Both the position numbers and the translations under genes were made by a program. A stretch of 64,000 nucleotides of DNA from Paractinoplanes ovalisporus (GTDB taxonomy: Bacteria > Actinomycetota > Actinomycetes > Mycobacteriales > Micromonosporaceae): NCBI RefSeq assembly GCF_016834655.1, contig NZ_JAENHP010000002.1, positions 1 to 64,000 of the forward strand, in the 5' to 3' direction. The notes beneath the pieces were generated by a model that was not told the DNA's origin, did no database searches, and was given only the letters and a program-made list of their open reading frames with translations. Of this stretch, positions 26,899 to 36,533 are shown piece by piece (position 1 is the first letter of the stretch; every line of letters starts with the position of its first letter).

Positions 26899-27726
26899 GT
26901 GACTTACGAACCGGTCTACACCAGGACGCCTCGCCACGCCTTCGTGCCCAGCCCGGTGTTCGTGGGCATCGTCGCGGTCTTCGTCGTCAGCGGCTGGATG
27001 ACCTGGACGGGCTTCGGCAACGTCCGGGTCGACGTCTTCCTGTTCATCGTGGCGGGCTGGCTGGTCTCGCTGTGCCTGCACGAGTACGCCCACGCGCTGA
27101 TCGGCTATTTCTCGGGCGACCGCAGCGTGGCCGAGCGCGGCTACCTCAAGCTCAACCCGCTGAAGTACACCAGCCCGCTGCTGTCGATCGTGCTGCCGGT
27201 GGTCGTGGTGGTCCTCGGCGGCATCGGCCTGCCCGGCGGCGCCGTCTGGATCGACCACCGCTACATCAACAGCAAGGTCAAAGACTCGCTGATCAGTGCG
27301 GCCGGTCCGCTGACCAACGTGGTGCTCGCGCTGATCTGCGCGTTCCCGTTCCTGATCGGCGTCGGGCCCACGCTCGACGTGGTCGGCGGTCAGCTCGTCG
27401 CGGGCGGGTCGAGCGATCACCTGGAGTTCTGGGCGGCGCTCGCGGCGTTGGCGTTCCTGCAGGTCACGGCGACGATCCTCAACCTGCTGCCGATTCCCGG
27501 GCTCGACGGCGGCAGCATCCTCTCGCCGTGGATGAGTCCCGCCTATCAGCGGGCGTGGAACCTCTTCGCGCCGTACGGCTTCATCCTGCTCTTCCTGCTG
27601 CTCTGGCAGACGCGTATCGGCGAGTGGTTCTTCGACCTCGTCTACTGGATCACCGACCGTCTCGGCCTCTCCCAGGTCCTCATCCAGGTCGGCCTCGAGC
27701 TGATGAGGTTCTGGTCGGGCAGCTGA
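26899..27726 (+). CDS. Site-2 protease family membrane metallopeptidase (M50)
   Basis: Multi-pass membrane zinc protease of 275 residues. The active-site motif H61-E-x-x-H65 (LHEYAHAL) lies in a transmembrane segment, and the third ligand region is LNLLPIPGLDGGS near residue 200. Neither a PDZ nor a CBS domain is present, placing it with the short M50B-like enzymes that cut substrates within the membrane. The substrate is unknown and no anti-sigma factor gene is adjacent. The GTG start is only weakly supported by GGAGCG. Confidence 0.9.
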   Translation: MTYEPVYTRTPRHAFVPSPVFVGIVAVFVVSGWMTWTGFGNVRVDVFLFIVAGWLVSLCLHEYAHALIGYFSGDRSVAERGYLKLNPLKYTSPLLSIVLPVVVVVLGGIGLPGGAVWIDHRYINSKVKDSLISAAGPLTNVVLALICAFPFLIGVGPTLDVVGGQLVAGGSSDHLEFWAALAALAFLQVTATILNLLPIPGLDGGSILSPWMSPAYQRAWNLFAPYGFILLFLLLWQTRIGEWFFDLVYWITDRLGLSQVLIQVGLELMRFWSGS

Positions 27727-27752
27727 GCCGGTCGGCTCAGCTCGCTCCACGG

Positions 27753-27809
27753 GAGTTGGCACGCGGTTCGCCGCCGGCCTCGCGGCCGTCGAGAACCGAG
27801 TGCCAACTC
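27753..27809. terminator. Long imperfect bidirectional hairpin
   Basis: Outer arms GAGTTGGCAC (27753-27762) and GTGCCAACTC (27800-27809) are perfect. A second block, GGTTC (27765-27769) / GAACC (27793-27797), continues the stem. It lies between the converging M50 and aldo/keto reductase genes. Confidence 0.75.
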
Positions 27810-27841
27810 ACCGGCGGCGATCACCCGGGAGGGCAGTTCGC

Positions 27842-28840
27842 CTAGGGACGCCGAGCGGGGCTCTGGGTCTTGGCCGGGTCGCGCTCGACGACCGGCTCCA
27901 GGGCCGCGTCGATCGCCTTCATGAGGTCGGCGTCGAGCTTGCGGCCGGAGGCGACCGCGTTGTCGTGCACCTGCTCGGGCCGCGACGCGCCGATGATGGC
28001 GGCCGAGACGTTCGAGTTCTGCAGCACCCAGGCCAGGGCGAGCTGGGCCATCGACAGCCCGGCCTGCTCGGCCAGGGGCTGCAGCTGGGCCACGGCCGAC
28101 AACGTCTCGTCGTTCATGAAGCGGGCGATGAAGCCGGCGCCCGACTTCTCGTCGGTGGCCCGCGAACCGGCCGGCGGCTGCTCGCCCACCTTGTACTTGC
28201 CGGTCAGCACACCCTGCGCGATCGGCGAGAAGACGATCTGACCGACACCCAGCTCGATCGAGGTCGGCACCACCTCGGCCTCGATGACCCGGTGCAGGGC
28301 CGAGTATTGCGGCTGGTTCGAGACGAACGGGATCCGCAGCTCCTGGGCCATCTCCCAACCGGCCCGGATCTCGGACGCGGTCCACTCCGAGACGCCGATG
28401 TAGAGCGCCTTGCCCGAGCGGACCACGTCGGCGAACGCCTGCATGGTCTCCTCGAGCGGGGTCGAGTAGTCGTAGCGGTGGGCCTGGTAGAGGTCCACGT
28501 AGTCGGTCTGCAGCCGGCCCAGCGACGCGTCGATCGACTCCATGATGTGCTTGCGGGACAGGCTGCGGTCGTTCGGGCCGGGCCCGGTCGGCCAGAACAC
28601 CTTGGTGAAGATCTCCAGGCCGGCGCGGCGCTCGCCCTTCAGGGCCCGGCCCAGCACCTCCTCGGCGCGCCCACCGGCGTACGCGTCGGCGGTGTCGAAG
28701 CTGGTGATGCCCACGTCGAGCGCGGCCCGTACGCACGCGACGGCGGCCTCCTCCTCGACCTGGGAACCGTGGGTGATCCAGTTGCCGTAGGCGAGCTCAC
28801 TGATCAGCAGGCCGGAGCGGCCGAGATGACGATGTTCCAT
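27842..28840 (-). CDS. Aldo/keto reductase
   Basis: NADPH-dependent oxidoreductase of the (beta/alpha)8 aldo/keto reductase superfamily, 332 residues. The tetrad is visible as Asp49 and Tyr54 (FDTADAYAGG), the Lys in EIFTKVFW and the His in YQAHRYD. Two cofactor stretches, GVLTGKYK and IIGASRPEQV, are present, and the overall sequence resembles the potassium-channel beta-subunit/YajO group. Natural substrate unknown. A monocistronic gene is likely, with the hairpin downstream. Confidence 0.93.
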   Translation of the reverse strand: MEHRHLGRSGLLISELAYGNWITHGSQVEEEAAVACVRAALDVGITSFDTADAYAGGRAEEVLGRALKGERRAGLEIFTKVFWPTGPGPNDRSLSRKHIMESIDASLGRLQTDYVDLYQAHRYDYSTPLEETMQAFADVVRSGKALYIGVSEWTASEIRAGWEMAQELRIPFVSNQPQYSALHRVIEAEVVPTSIELGVGQIVFSPIAQGVLTGKYKVGEQPPAGSRATDEKSGAGFIARFMNDETLSAVAQLQPLAEQAGLSMAQLALAWVLQNSNVSAAIIGASRPEQVHDNAVASGRKLDADLMKAIDAALEPVVERDPAKTQSPARRP

Positions 28841-28860
28841 GCCCCGACCCTATGCCTTGC

Positions 28861-31800
28861 TCAGAGCACGGGCCGCGTGTCCTTGATCAACTTATCGATC
28901 TCGTCGAGCACGTCGGCCCGCTCCCGATACTTGAGCTCGACCATCGGCTGACCCTTGCGGTCGAGCGCGCCCCACAGCCCGAACTTGTCGGCCACCAGGA
29001 ACGCCGCCGGGTGGATCAGCAGCGCGGCGTGCACCGGCTGCACCAGCAGCTGCCCCGAGCGGTCGACCACGCCGTAGACCTCGCCCGCGTCGACCACCGC
29101 GAGCCCTTCCTCGGTGAAACCGTCGACCGGCTTCCCCGAGGCGAGCATGGTCGCGAACGCCCGGTAGTGCGGCTGCACCACGAGCCGGGCGTGGCGGTCG
29201 ACCACACCCCAGCCCCCACGCCGTACGAGGGCCAAGCCGTTGTGGAAAGGCCGCGCGTCATCAAATCCGCCCGGCACGATGACCCGGTTCTGCTTGTCGA
29301 CGGCGTACCAGCCACCGGCGTCGTCCCGCGACACCCAGGCCAGCCCCTCGGCGAACCGGCCGGCCGCGCGGTAGCCGGCCGACGCGTCGATCAGCAACGC
29401 CCCCGACTCGTCGATCAGCTCCCAGGCCTGCGCCTCGGGCCGGCGCACCCACGCCACGCCGTCCGCGAACGGTTGCGCCTGCGCGAACACGGGCGCCAGC
29501 GACCCCGGATACCCGTAAAGCCCCGAGCTCTCGTCCCGCTGCGGGCGCGGAGACGCCGTACGGCCGATGATCTCCTCGCGGGACCGCGGGTACGGACCCC
29601 ACCCCTCCGAGGCGTGCCCGGTGATCGTGTCGAGGGCCAGCTCGATCCGCTCGACCAGGTCGGGATCGGCCCCCTTCCGCAGATCGAGAGCGCTCTCCAG
29701 ATGGTTGACGGCCTCCAGCCAGCGCCCCTGTTCGAACGCCGACCGCCCCGCCAGCTCGTGGATCTCGGCCCGCAGCCGGTCCGGCAGCTCGGCCGAACTG
29801 ATCTCCGCGTAGATCCGGTCGGCCTCGGCGAACTCCCCGCGCCACTGCAACACGTGTGCCAGCCGCGCCCGCACGACCGCGGCCTTCGCGAGATCCCCGG
29901 CCGCCTCGGCGTGCACGAGGGCCGCCCGCGCATCTTCCAAGGCCGGGTCCAGGTCGCCCAGCAGCCGCGACGCCACCGCCCGCAGACTCAGAAGCCGCGC
30001 CCGGTCGGAGTCGCGCTCGGCATACTCGAGCTTGTCGGTGAGCCGGTCCAGAACCACCCACATCGGTTCGTCGTCCTCGATGCGTTCCCGCAGCGTCCGG
30101 GGGTCGAAGACGACCGGGTAGGCGGCCAGAATCTGCTCCGGGTCGGTCCGCCGGTTGCGGGGGTCCGCCTGCTGTTCGCGCCGCTGCCGGATCGGTGCGA
30201 GTTCCTTTTTCCCGTACGGGGTGACGCCCGTCCCAAGCCCAGCCGGCGCGTCGCCGTCCGCCTCCGCGGTCTCCCCGGTCAGGGGCTCGGCCGTGTCCGC
30301 GGTTTCGTGCTCGGTCGCGTGCTCGGCCGCTTCTGCCGTTTCGCGCTCGGCGTTGTCCGCGGTCTTGTGCTCGGTCGCTTCTGCCGTCTCGTCCTCGGCC
30401 GTGTCCGTGGTGTCCTGCTTGGCCGTCGCGACGGTTTCGGCTGTCTCTGAGGTCCCGCGCTCGGCCGTGTCCACGGAGTCGGCGTCCCCGGCCCCGCGTC
30501 CGGCCGTGTCCTCAGCGTTGGTGCCTGCGGTCGCGGGCCCGGTTGTTTCTGACGTTTCTGCGGCCCCGCGCCCGGCCGTGTCCTCAACGTGGGCGCCTGC
30601 GGTCGCAGGCCCAGTCGTGCCCGCCGCTTCCGCGGTCGCGCGCTCGGCTGTGTCCGCCGTGTCGGTGTCCGTGGTTCCGCGCTCGGCTGTGCTCTCAGCG
30701 TGGGCGCCTGCGGTCGCGGGTCCGGTCGGGCCCGTCGTGCCGCCAGATTCCGCAGTTCCGCGCCCGGCTGTGTTCGCCGCGCCGGCGTCCGCAGTTCCGC
30801 GCCCGGCCGTGTTCGCCGCGCCGGCGTCCGCAGGTCCGGGCCCGATCGTGTCCGCTGTGCCGGTCGTGTCCGTGACCGCTTCCGGCCAGTGCTGATCCGC
30901 CACAGCGTTGCCGGTCTCGGCCGCCTCGTGCACGGCCGGTTTCGCCGTGTTTGCCGAGCTCTCGGTATGCACGGTTCCGGGCCGGACGGTTCCGGCGGCG
31001 TTCCGCGTGTTGTCGTCCTCGGGCGCGTCGCCGGTGGTGGTCGGTGTGCCGTGTCCGGTCGTTTCGGCGTTGCTCTCCGCCGCGCCGTGGTGGGGCGTGT
31101 CGGCGGTCGGGTCGGCCGCTGCGGACTCGATGTTCCGTTCGGACACGCGCGAGTCCGTGTGCGTGGTGGGGCTGTCCGAATCGGGCTCGCCGGCCAGGGG
31201 ATCGGTGGCCCGATCGAACGCGTGCGAGGCCGTAGACCTGGTGAAGCCGCCCGTGTCCGGCTCGCCGGCGACGGTGTCCTGCTCGTAGGCGGAACCGGAG
31301 GGCTCGGCCGTGATCGCGTGCGTGACCGACGGAGCCGAGAGCACGCGGGGCGGGTCCTCGATGAGCTCGGCGTCCACGATGTCGTCATCGTCGTTGGCCT
31401 CGGTGGCGTGCACCACCACCGGAATGCCGGCACCGGATTCCGGTTCGATCAGCTCAGCGTCGATCGGCTCGTCGTAGTCGTGAAGTCCGGGCTCCGCGTC
31501 GACGTGGAACCGGGCTGCCGGCTCGTAGTCACCGTCCGCGTAGCCGTGCTCATCCCGCCCGGTAGCTCCGGTTTCGGCAGCCTCCGCCGAGCCGTGGCCC
31601 GTGGACTCGCTGTGGTGCGTTCCGGCGTAATCCGTGCCGGCGTCGGCCGCCGCGTGGAAGCCGGGCGCGGCCGTTGACGCGTCGGAGTCGGGAAGACCGG
31701 AGGTGGGCTGCGCCGACACCGGGCGGGCCGAGACAGGGTGCGCTGAGACAGGGGCGCCCGATGTCGGCTCCGTCGGAGCCGGAGGAGCCGAAACGGGGGT

Positions 31801-34800
31801 GTCCCAGCCCGGTTGAGCGGAAGTCGGTCGTGTGGGAGCCGGGGAGTCCCAACCGGACTGTGTCGAGTCGGGCCGGCCGGAAACTGGCTGTGCCGAGACC
31901 GGGTCGACGGAGGTGGGCGCCGCAGACGTGGGCTGGTCGGTGTCGGGCGCGGACTCCGGTTGGGCGTGGGCCGGCTGGGCCGAGGTGGGGAAGGACGACG
32001 TCGGCTGGGCTGACGTCGGGTGGGACGACGTGGGTTCGGATGAGACCGGGTGTGTTGCGGCCGGCTCGTCGTAGGTCGGCTGGGCCGAGACGGGTTGCGC
32101 TGAGACGGGTTCGGCTGCGACGGGGTGGGCCGACACCGGGCTGGTCGGCGTCGGCTCGGCGGAAACCGGGCGCGTGAGGATCTGCTGGACGGCGATCGGC
32201 TCGTCGTAGTCCGCGTAGGGGAGGTCGGCGTAGGGCGCGGCCTGGGACGGCTCCTCGGCTGAACTGGCCGAAGGGGTCGCAGAGGTCGGGCTGGATTCGG
32301 GCTGGGCCATGCCCTGGGGAACCACGATGGGCTGGGCGCCGGAGGGGGCGAACCAGTCCGGAGATTCGGCGCCGGGGTCGGTGGCGCCGGGGCTTGTCGG
32401 AGCCGTGGCCGGAGTCGGGGGAGCGGGTTGCGCCCACTTCGAACCGGCGTCAACCGGCCGGGTCCCGTCCGGCCGTCCCGCGTCGGCGGCCATGGGCTGA
32501 CCGGAGACCGGATGCGGCCAGCTCGGTGCTGCCGAGACCGGCTGCGTGACGGGCTGCACGGAGACCGGGTGCTGGGCGCCCGGGAACGACTGAGCGGTTC
32601 CGGGCTGGCCGGAGACCGGGTGGGGCCCGGTGTACGACTGCGCGGCTTCGGGCTGACCGGAGGCCGGACGGGGACCGTCCTGCCAGTCGGTGGCTTCGGG
32701 CTGACCTGAGACCGGGCGGGGACCGCCTTGGGGTCCGGCGTACGACTGCGCGACCTCGGGCCGGGCGTAGAGGTGCTGGGCGTGGGGGTCGCCGGAGACT
32801 GGGCTCGGGCCGCCTGGCTGCGCGGATGTCGGGCCGCCTGGCTGCGCGGATGTCGGGCCGCCTGGCTGCGCGGATGTCGGGCCGCCTGGCTGCGCGGATG
32901 TCGGGCCGCCTGGCTGCGCGGATGTCGGGCCGCCCGGCTGCGCGGACGTGGGGGCGCTCGGCTGTGCGGAGACCGGCTGGGTGTTGCTGGGGTAGCCGGA
33001 AACCGGCCGGGAGCCGGGGGCCGAGACCGGGTGGGTTGCGGCGGGCTGGGCTGATGTCGGCTGCGTGGGGGCCCAGATCGACCGCGCGGCCGGAGCGTCG
33101 GTTGTGGGCTGGGCAGCCGAGACCGGGGCGGCGGCAGCGGGCGAGACCGGGCGCGAGGCGGGCGAGACCGGTCCGGAAGGGCTTTCCGGATCGGTGATGG
33201 GCTCGATGGCTACCGGCTGGGCGACCGGGGGCTGGGCGATCGCCTGCGGGACCGGCGGGGGCAGCGGCGTGACCGCGCCCAAGCCGCTCTGGGAGAGCAG
33301 CCAGCCCAGGCCGTGCGGTTCGTCGTCGCCGGCCGGAGCGGCCGGGGCGTGGCTCTGATCGCGCTCGGCGGCCGGGCCCCACGACGGAGACGGGTTCGAG
33401 GGCTCGGTGTTCGGGGGAGGCGGGTTCGAAGGCTCGGTGTTCGCGGGAGGCGCGGTGACCGGATCGAGGGCCTCGGTGGGGCGGGGCGACGCCGACTGGC
33501 CCGCGGGCAGGGTGGAGACGGGGCCGACCGACGGGTCGTACGCGTCGTCGCGGGTGGTGGTCGTGTCGTCCGGCACGGGGTAGGGCGGCGCGGTGGTGGG
33601 TGCGATGGACTCGGCCGGGGACACAGGATCGGATGCGTTCCGCCGCGACGGGTCTCCCGGGCCGGACTGCGCGGGCGGTGCTGAGCCCGGGCGCGGCGAC
33701 ACGGGCTGAACCGACGACGGGGGACGACCCGCTTCGGGCCAGCCGGGTGCCTGGTATCCGGTCGACGAGTGAACACCCGACACCGGCTGCGCGGCCTCCG
33801 GACGCGATGCCGGGTAGTCCGGATAGTGAGGCTGGCCGGACGTCGGATACGCCGGCGACGAGGTCGGACGCGGCGTCGGCTCGCCCGAGACCGGGTGCGC
33901 GGACGCGGGCTGCGCCGAGCTCGGGTACGTGGGCGGCTGCTGTCCCGCGCCCGTGCGTGGCTGCATTGGCTCGCCCGAGACCGGGTGCGCGGACGCGGGC
34001 TGCGCCGAGCCCGGGTACGTGGGCGGCTGCTGTCCCGCGCCCGGGCGTGGCTGCATCGGCTGGCCCGAGACCGGGTGCGCGGACGCGGGCTGCGCCGAGC
34101 CCGGGTACATGGGCGCCGACTGTCCCGCGGCGGGGTATGGCTGCCCCGAGGCGGGACGGGGCTGCGCCGGCTGACCCGAGGCAGGGCGCGGCGGCATCGG
34201 CTGTCCTGAGGCCGGGTGCGTGGGTGTCGGCTGTCCCGAGGTCGGGCGCGGCATCCCCTGACCCGAAGTTGGGCGCGGCATCGGCTGGCCCGAGGTCGGG
34301 TTTGCCGGCGTGGGCTGACCCGGAGCGGGGCGTGGCGGCGTCGGACCCGCGGCCGGGTGCGGCGCGGGCTGGGACGACACGGGATGGGGCACGCCGGGCT
34401 GGGCGGGGAGGGGCTGGGGCCGTACGGGAGCTTGGTCCTGATGGGTGGGAACCGGACGGCCGGGCGTGTGGGGATAGGCGGGCGCGGGCGCATCCGGACG
34501 CTGCGGAGTCATCCGGGTGGGCTGTGGCGTCGGGCGCGCCTGGGCCGGCGTTCCGCGCTCGGGCGGCGCGGGGCGCAGGTCGAAGGGGGCGTCGTCGCGG
34601 CCGTCACGCTGAGTGGGGGCGGGACGGGAGCCGGGCCGGGACGGGAAAGCGTCGGCCGGCGCGGGACGGGCGTTTCCATAGACGCCGGCCGAGGGCGACA
34701 CGGGACGCGGCCCGGACGGTGACTCCGGTGGACGACGGTCGTCGGTCGGCCGGCGGCCGTAGTAGGGCTCGGACGACGGGCGCGCGGCGCCGTAGACGCC

Positions 34801-35535
34801 GGACGCGGGAGGTGAGACCGGCGCCGCCTGCGAACGGCCGTAGGGCTGGCCCTGAGGCTGAGGCTGAGCCGGCGGCTGCTCCCGACCAGGCGCGGAAGAC
34901 TGCCGACCGGGCGGGGAAGACTGCTGCCCAGGCGCCGAGGACTGCCGACCGGGCGCGGAAGACTGCCCAGGCGCGGAAGACTGCCGACCGGGCGGGGAAG
35001 ACGGCTGCCCGGGTGCGGAAGACTGCCGGCCGGACGCGGGCGGCGGCCCGGGCGTGAACGGCTGGCGACCGGGCGACGAAGGCTGCTGAGGTCCGGGCGT
35101 CACGGGCACCTGCCCACCGCCGCGGAACTGCGGCGGCCGCGGCCCGGAAGACGACGGCGGCGTGGCGGCCTCGCGCATCTGCGCCTCACGGAACTGCACA
35201 GCGTCGCGGTAGGAGCCGCCGCTGTCGGGGGACGGCGACCGCCCGTACGTGCCTCGCCTCTGTTCCGGCATCGCCCCGGCCGGCCGGTTCCACAGCGGTT
35301 CCTCACGAGGAGCCGCGGGCGGCTGCGGGGGCCGGCTCTCGCGAGCAGAGTCGGGAGGCGACCAGGAGGCCGGCGCCGAGGTGGAACCCGAGTCGGACGC
35401 CTCGTAGACCGGCGTGTGCACGGCCTTGCGCTTGCCCGGATCGCCGGGATAGCGCTGACCGGGCTGCGGCTCCCACTCCCAGGTGACCTCGTAGACCCAC
35501 GCGGGTTCGTCGGCCCAGTCGCCCCAGCCGCTCAT
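28861..35535 (-). CDS. Giant disordered / TPR-like / WG-repeat protein
   Basis: Protein of 2224 residues. The start MSGWGDWADEPAWVYEVTWE is a compact acidic-aromatic segment. It is followed by roughly 1700 residues of Pro, Ser, Gln, Ala, Thr and Glu low complexity with QPVSAQPTS-like words. A helical, TPR-like region (ALEDARAALVHAEAAGDLAKAA onward) precedes the C-terminal WG-type repeats (ELIDESGALLID, GWYAVDKQNRVIVPGGFDD, GWGVVDRHARLVVQPHY, YGVVDRSGQLLVQP, LWGALDRKGQPMVELKY). There is no signal peptide or transmembrane segment, so it is probably cytoplasmic. WG repeats are thought to mediate protein binding. Function unknown. The ribosome site is weak. The repetitive DNA makes assembly or length polymorphism a concern. 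Confidence 0.85.
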   Translation of the reverse strand: MSGWGDWADEPAWVYEVTWEWEPQPGQRYPGDPGKRKAVHTPVYEASDSGSTSAPASWSPPDSARESRPPQPPAAPREEPLWNRPAGAMPEQRRGTYGRSPSPDSGGSYRDAVQFREAQMREAATPPSSSGPRPPQFRGGGQVPVTPGPQQPSSPGRQPFTPGPPPASGRQSSAPGQPSSPPGRQSSAPGQSSAPGRQSSAPGQQSSPPGRQSSAPGREQPPAQPQPQGQPYGRSQAAPVSPPASGVYGAARPSSEPYYGRRPTDDRRPPESPSGPRPVSPSAGVYGNARPAPADAFPSRPGSRPAPTQRDGRDDAPFDLRPAPPERGTPAQARPTPQPTRMTPQRPDAPAPAYPHTPGRPVPTHQDQAPVRPQPLPAQPGVPHPVSSQPAPHPAAGPTPPRPAPGQPTPANPTSGQPMPRPTSGQGMPRPTSGQPTPTHPASGQPMPPRPASGQPAQPRPASGQPYPAAGQSAPMYPGSAQPASAHPVSGQPMQPRPGAGQQPPTYPGSAQPASAHPVSGEPMQPRTGAGQQPPTYPSSAQPASAHPVSGEPTPRPTSSPAYPTSGQPHYPDYPASRPEAAQPVSGVHSSTGYQAPGWPEAGRPPSSVQPVSPRPGSAPPAQSGPGDPSRRNASDPVSPAESIAPTTAPPYPVPDDTTTTRDDAYDPSVGPVSTLPAGQSASPRPTEALDPVTAPPANTEPSNPPPPNTEPSNPSPSWGPAAERDQSHAPAAPAGDDEPHGLGWLLSQSGLGAVTPLPPPVPQAIAQPPVAQPVAIEPITDPESPSGPVSPASRPVSPAAAAPVSAAQPTTDAPAARSIWAPTQPTSAQPAATHPVSAPGSRPVSGYPSNTQPVSAQPSAPTSAQPGGPTSAQPGGPTSAQPGGPTSAQPGGPTSAQPGGPTSAQPGGPSPVSGDPHAQHLYARPEVAQSYAGPQGGPRPVSGQPEATDWQDGPRPASGQPEAAQSYTGPHPVSGQPGTAQSFPGAQHPVSVQPVTQPVSAAPSWPHPVSGQPMAADAGRPDGTRPVDAGSKWAQPAPPTPATAPTSPGATDPGAESPDWFAPSGAQPIVVPQGMAQPESSPTSATPSASSAEEPSQAAPYADLPYADYDEPIAVQQILTRPVSAEPTPTSPVSAHPVAAEPVSAQPVSAQPTYDEPAATHPVSSEPTSSHPTSAQPTSSFPTSAQPAHAQPESAPDTDQPTSAAPTSVDPVSAQPVSGRPDSTQSGWDSPAPTRPTSAQPGWDTPVSAPPAPTEPTSGAPVSAHPVSARPVSAQPTSGLPDSDASTAAPGFHAAADAGTDYAGTHHSESTGHGSAEAAETGATGRDEHGYADGDYEPAARFHVDAEPGLHDYDEPIDAELIEPESGAGIPVVVHATEANDDDDIVDAELIEDPPRVLSAPSVTHAITAEPSGSAYEQDTVAGEPDTGGFTRSTASHAFDRATDPLAGEPDSDSPTTHTDSRVSERNIESAAADPTADTPHHGAAESNAETTGHGTPTTTGDAPEDDNTRNAAGTVRPGTVHTESSANTAKPAVHEAAETGNAVADQHWPEAVTDTTGTADTIGPGPADAGAANTAGRGTADAGAANTAGRGTAESGGTTGPTGPATAGAHAESTAERGTTDTDTADTAERATAEAAGTTGPATAGAHVEDTAGRGAAETSETTGPATAGTNAEDTAGRGAGDADSVDTAERGTSETAETVATAKQDTTDTAEDETAEATEHKTADNAERETAEAAEHATEHETADTAEPLTGETAEADGDAPAGLGTGVTPYGKKELAPIRQRREQQADPRNRRTDPEQILAAYPVVFDPRTLRERIEDDEPMWVVLDRLTDKLEYAERDSDRARLLSLRAVASRLLGDLDPALEDARAALVHAEAAGDLAKAAVVRARLAHVLQWRGEFAEADRIYAEISSAELPDRLRAEIHELAGRSAFEQGRWLEAVNHLESALDLRKGADPDLVERIELALDTITGHASEGWGPYPRSREEIIGRTASPRPQRDESSGLYGYPGSLAPVFAQAQPFADGVAWVRRPEAQAWELIDESGALLIDASAGYRAAGRFAEGLAWVSRDDAGGWYAVDKQNRVIVPGGFDDARPFHNGLALVRRGGWGVVDRHARLVVQPHYRAFATMLASGKPVDGFTEEGLAVVDAGEVYGVVDRSGQLLVQPVHAALLIHPAAFLVADKFGLWGALDRKGQPMVELKYRERADVLDEIDKLIKDTRPVL
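32807..32950 (-). repeat. 24-bp in-gene tandem repeat, six units
   Basis: Units start at 32807, 32831, 32855, 32879, 32903 and 32927 and encode PTSAQPGG six times within the giant WG-repeat protein. The first five are practically identical at DNA level, so recent slippage expansion is likely. Confidence 0.92.
33881..34130 (-). repeat. 90-bp in-gene tandem repeat, nearly three units
   Basis: Units start at 33881, 33971 and 34061 and encode a 30-residue module containing SAQPASAHPVSG and QPRPGAGQQPPTYPG. It lies in the disordered part of the giant protein, and the multiple of three keeps the frame. Confidence 0.88.
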
Positions 35536-35672
35536 CGGGCACCCAGAGCCGGGCCCGGCGAATGGCGACGCTCCGTCACGGCGAACTTCCACTTCTGGTC
35601 GAAATTGTGCGTGGGCGTCCGGAATCCCGGGTAGAGTCGCCCGGCTCTACTTCAGGGAAGGAGATTAACGGC

Positions 35673-36533
35673 GTGGACGGGCTTGACGCCAGCGTGCCGA
35701 CGATCTCCCCTCACCGTCCGATGAGCGCCTCCGTCGCTACTTTCGGTGCGTTGATGTGGTCGGGTTTCCGGCGCTACGCGACGTATCGGCAGGCCACGGT
35801 GGCCGGATCGTTCACCAACATAGTCTTCGGTTTTCTTCGCTGCTACGTGCTGCTCGCCGTCGCGGCCGGCGCCGCGGCCGGTGCGGCCGGGGGATACGAC
35901 GCGCGGCAGCTCGCGACCTTCGTCTGGGTGGGTCAGGGGTTACTCAACGTAGTTGGCATCTGGGGCTGGAACGACCTGGCCGAGCGGATCCGCACCGGTG
36001 ACATCGCCGCCGATCTGTTGCGGCCGGTCCCGCCGGTCACCGCCTATCTCGCCGCCGACCTGGGACGATGCGGCTATCAGATGCTCACCCGGTTCACCCC
36101 GCCGGTGATCGTCGGCGCGATCGCCTTTCCGCTGGTCGCGCCATCGCGCTGGCAGACTGTGCCGCTTTTCGCAGCTTCTGTGCTCCTGGCCGTGATCGGC
36201 AGTTTCGGATGTCGCTATCTGGTGAATGCGACCGCGTACTGGCTCGGCGACGCCCGCGGCCCGCTCATGTTCTGGACGCTGGGCTCGGGGGTGCTGGCCG
36301 GCCTCTACTTTCCGTTGCGCCTGCTGCCGGAGTGGGCGACCGTCACGATCTGGGTCGCCACGCCCCTTCCGGGTCTGCTCCAGACGCCGCTCGACGTGCT
36401 GGTCGAACGGGACGGCCCGGCGCTGCAGGCCGGGCTGGTCGCGCTCCAGGCGGTCTGGGCAGTGATCATGGTCGCACTCGCGGGCGTCGTGCAGCGCCGG
36501 GCCGAACGCAAGCTGGTGGTCCAGGGTGGCTGA
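35673..36533 (+). CDS. ABC-2 type transporter permease
   Basis: Membrane subunit of 286 residues with six predicted segments, matching the ABC-2 permease family that pairs with a second permease and a NodI-like ATPase (PF06182-like). The GTG at 35673 follows AAGGAG at 35658-35663 and gives VDGLDASVPTISPHRPMSASV; an internal ATG at 35721 is the alternative. The stop overlaps the start of the second permease by 8 bases. Substrate unknown. Confidence 0.9.
   Translation: MDGLDASVPTISPHRPMSASVATFGALMWSGFRRYATYRQATVAGSFTNIVFGFLRCYVLLAVAAGAAAGAAGGYDARQLATFVWVGQGLLNVVGIWGWNDLAERIRTGDIAADLLRPVPPVTAYLAADLGRCGYQMLTRFTPPVIVGAIAFPLVAPSRWQTVPLFAASVLLAVIGSFGCRYLVNATAYWLGDARGPLMFWTLGSGVLAGLYFPLRLLPEWATVTIWVATPLPGLLQTPLDVLVERDGPALQAGLVALQAVWAVIMVALAGVVQRRAERKLVVQGG

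Noticed and set aside
27753..27809. CIRCE-like heat-shock operator
   Set aside because: The arms and the spacer (over 30 bases instead of 9) do not fit; it lies between converging genes, so a terminator explains it.
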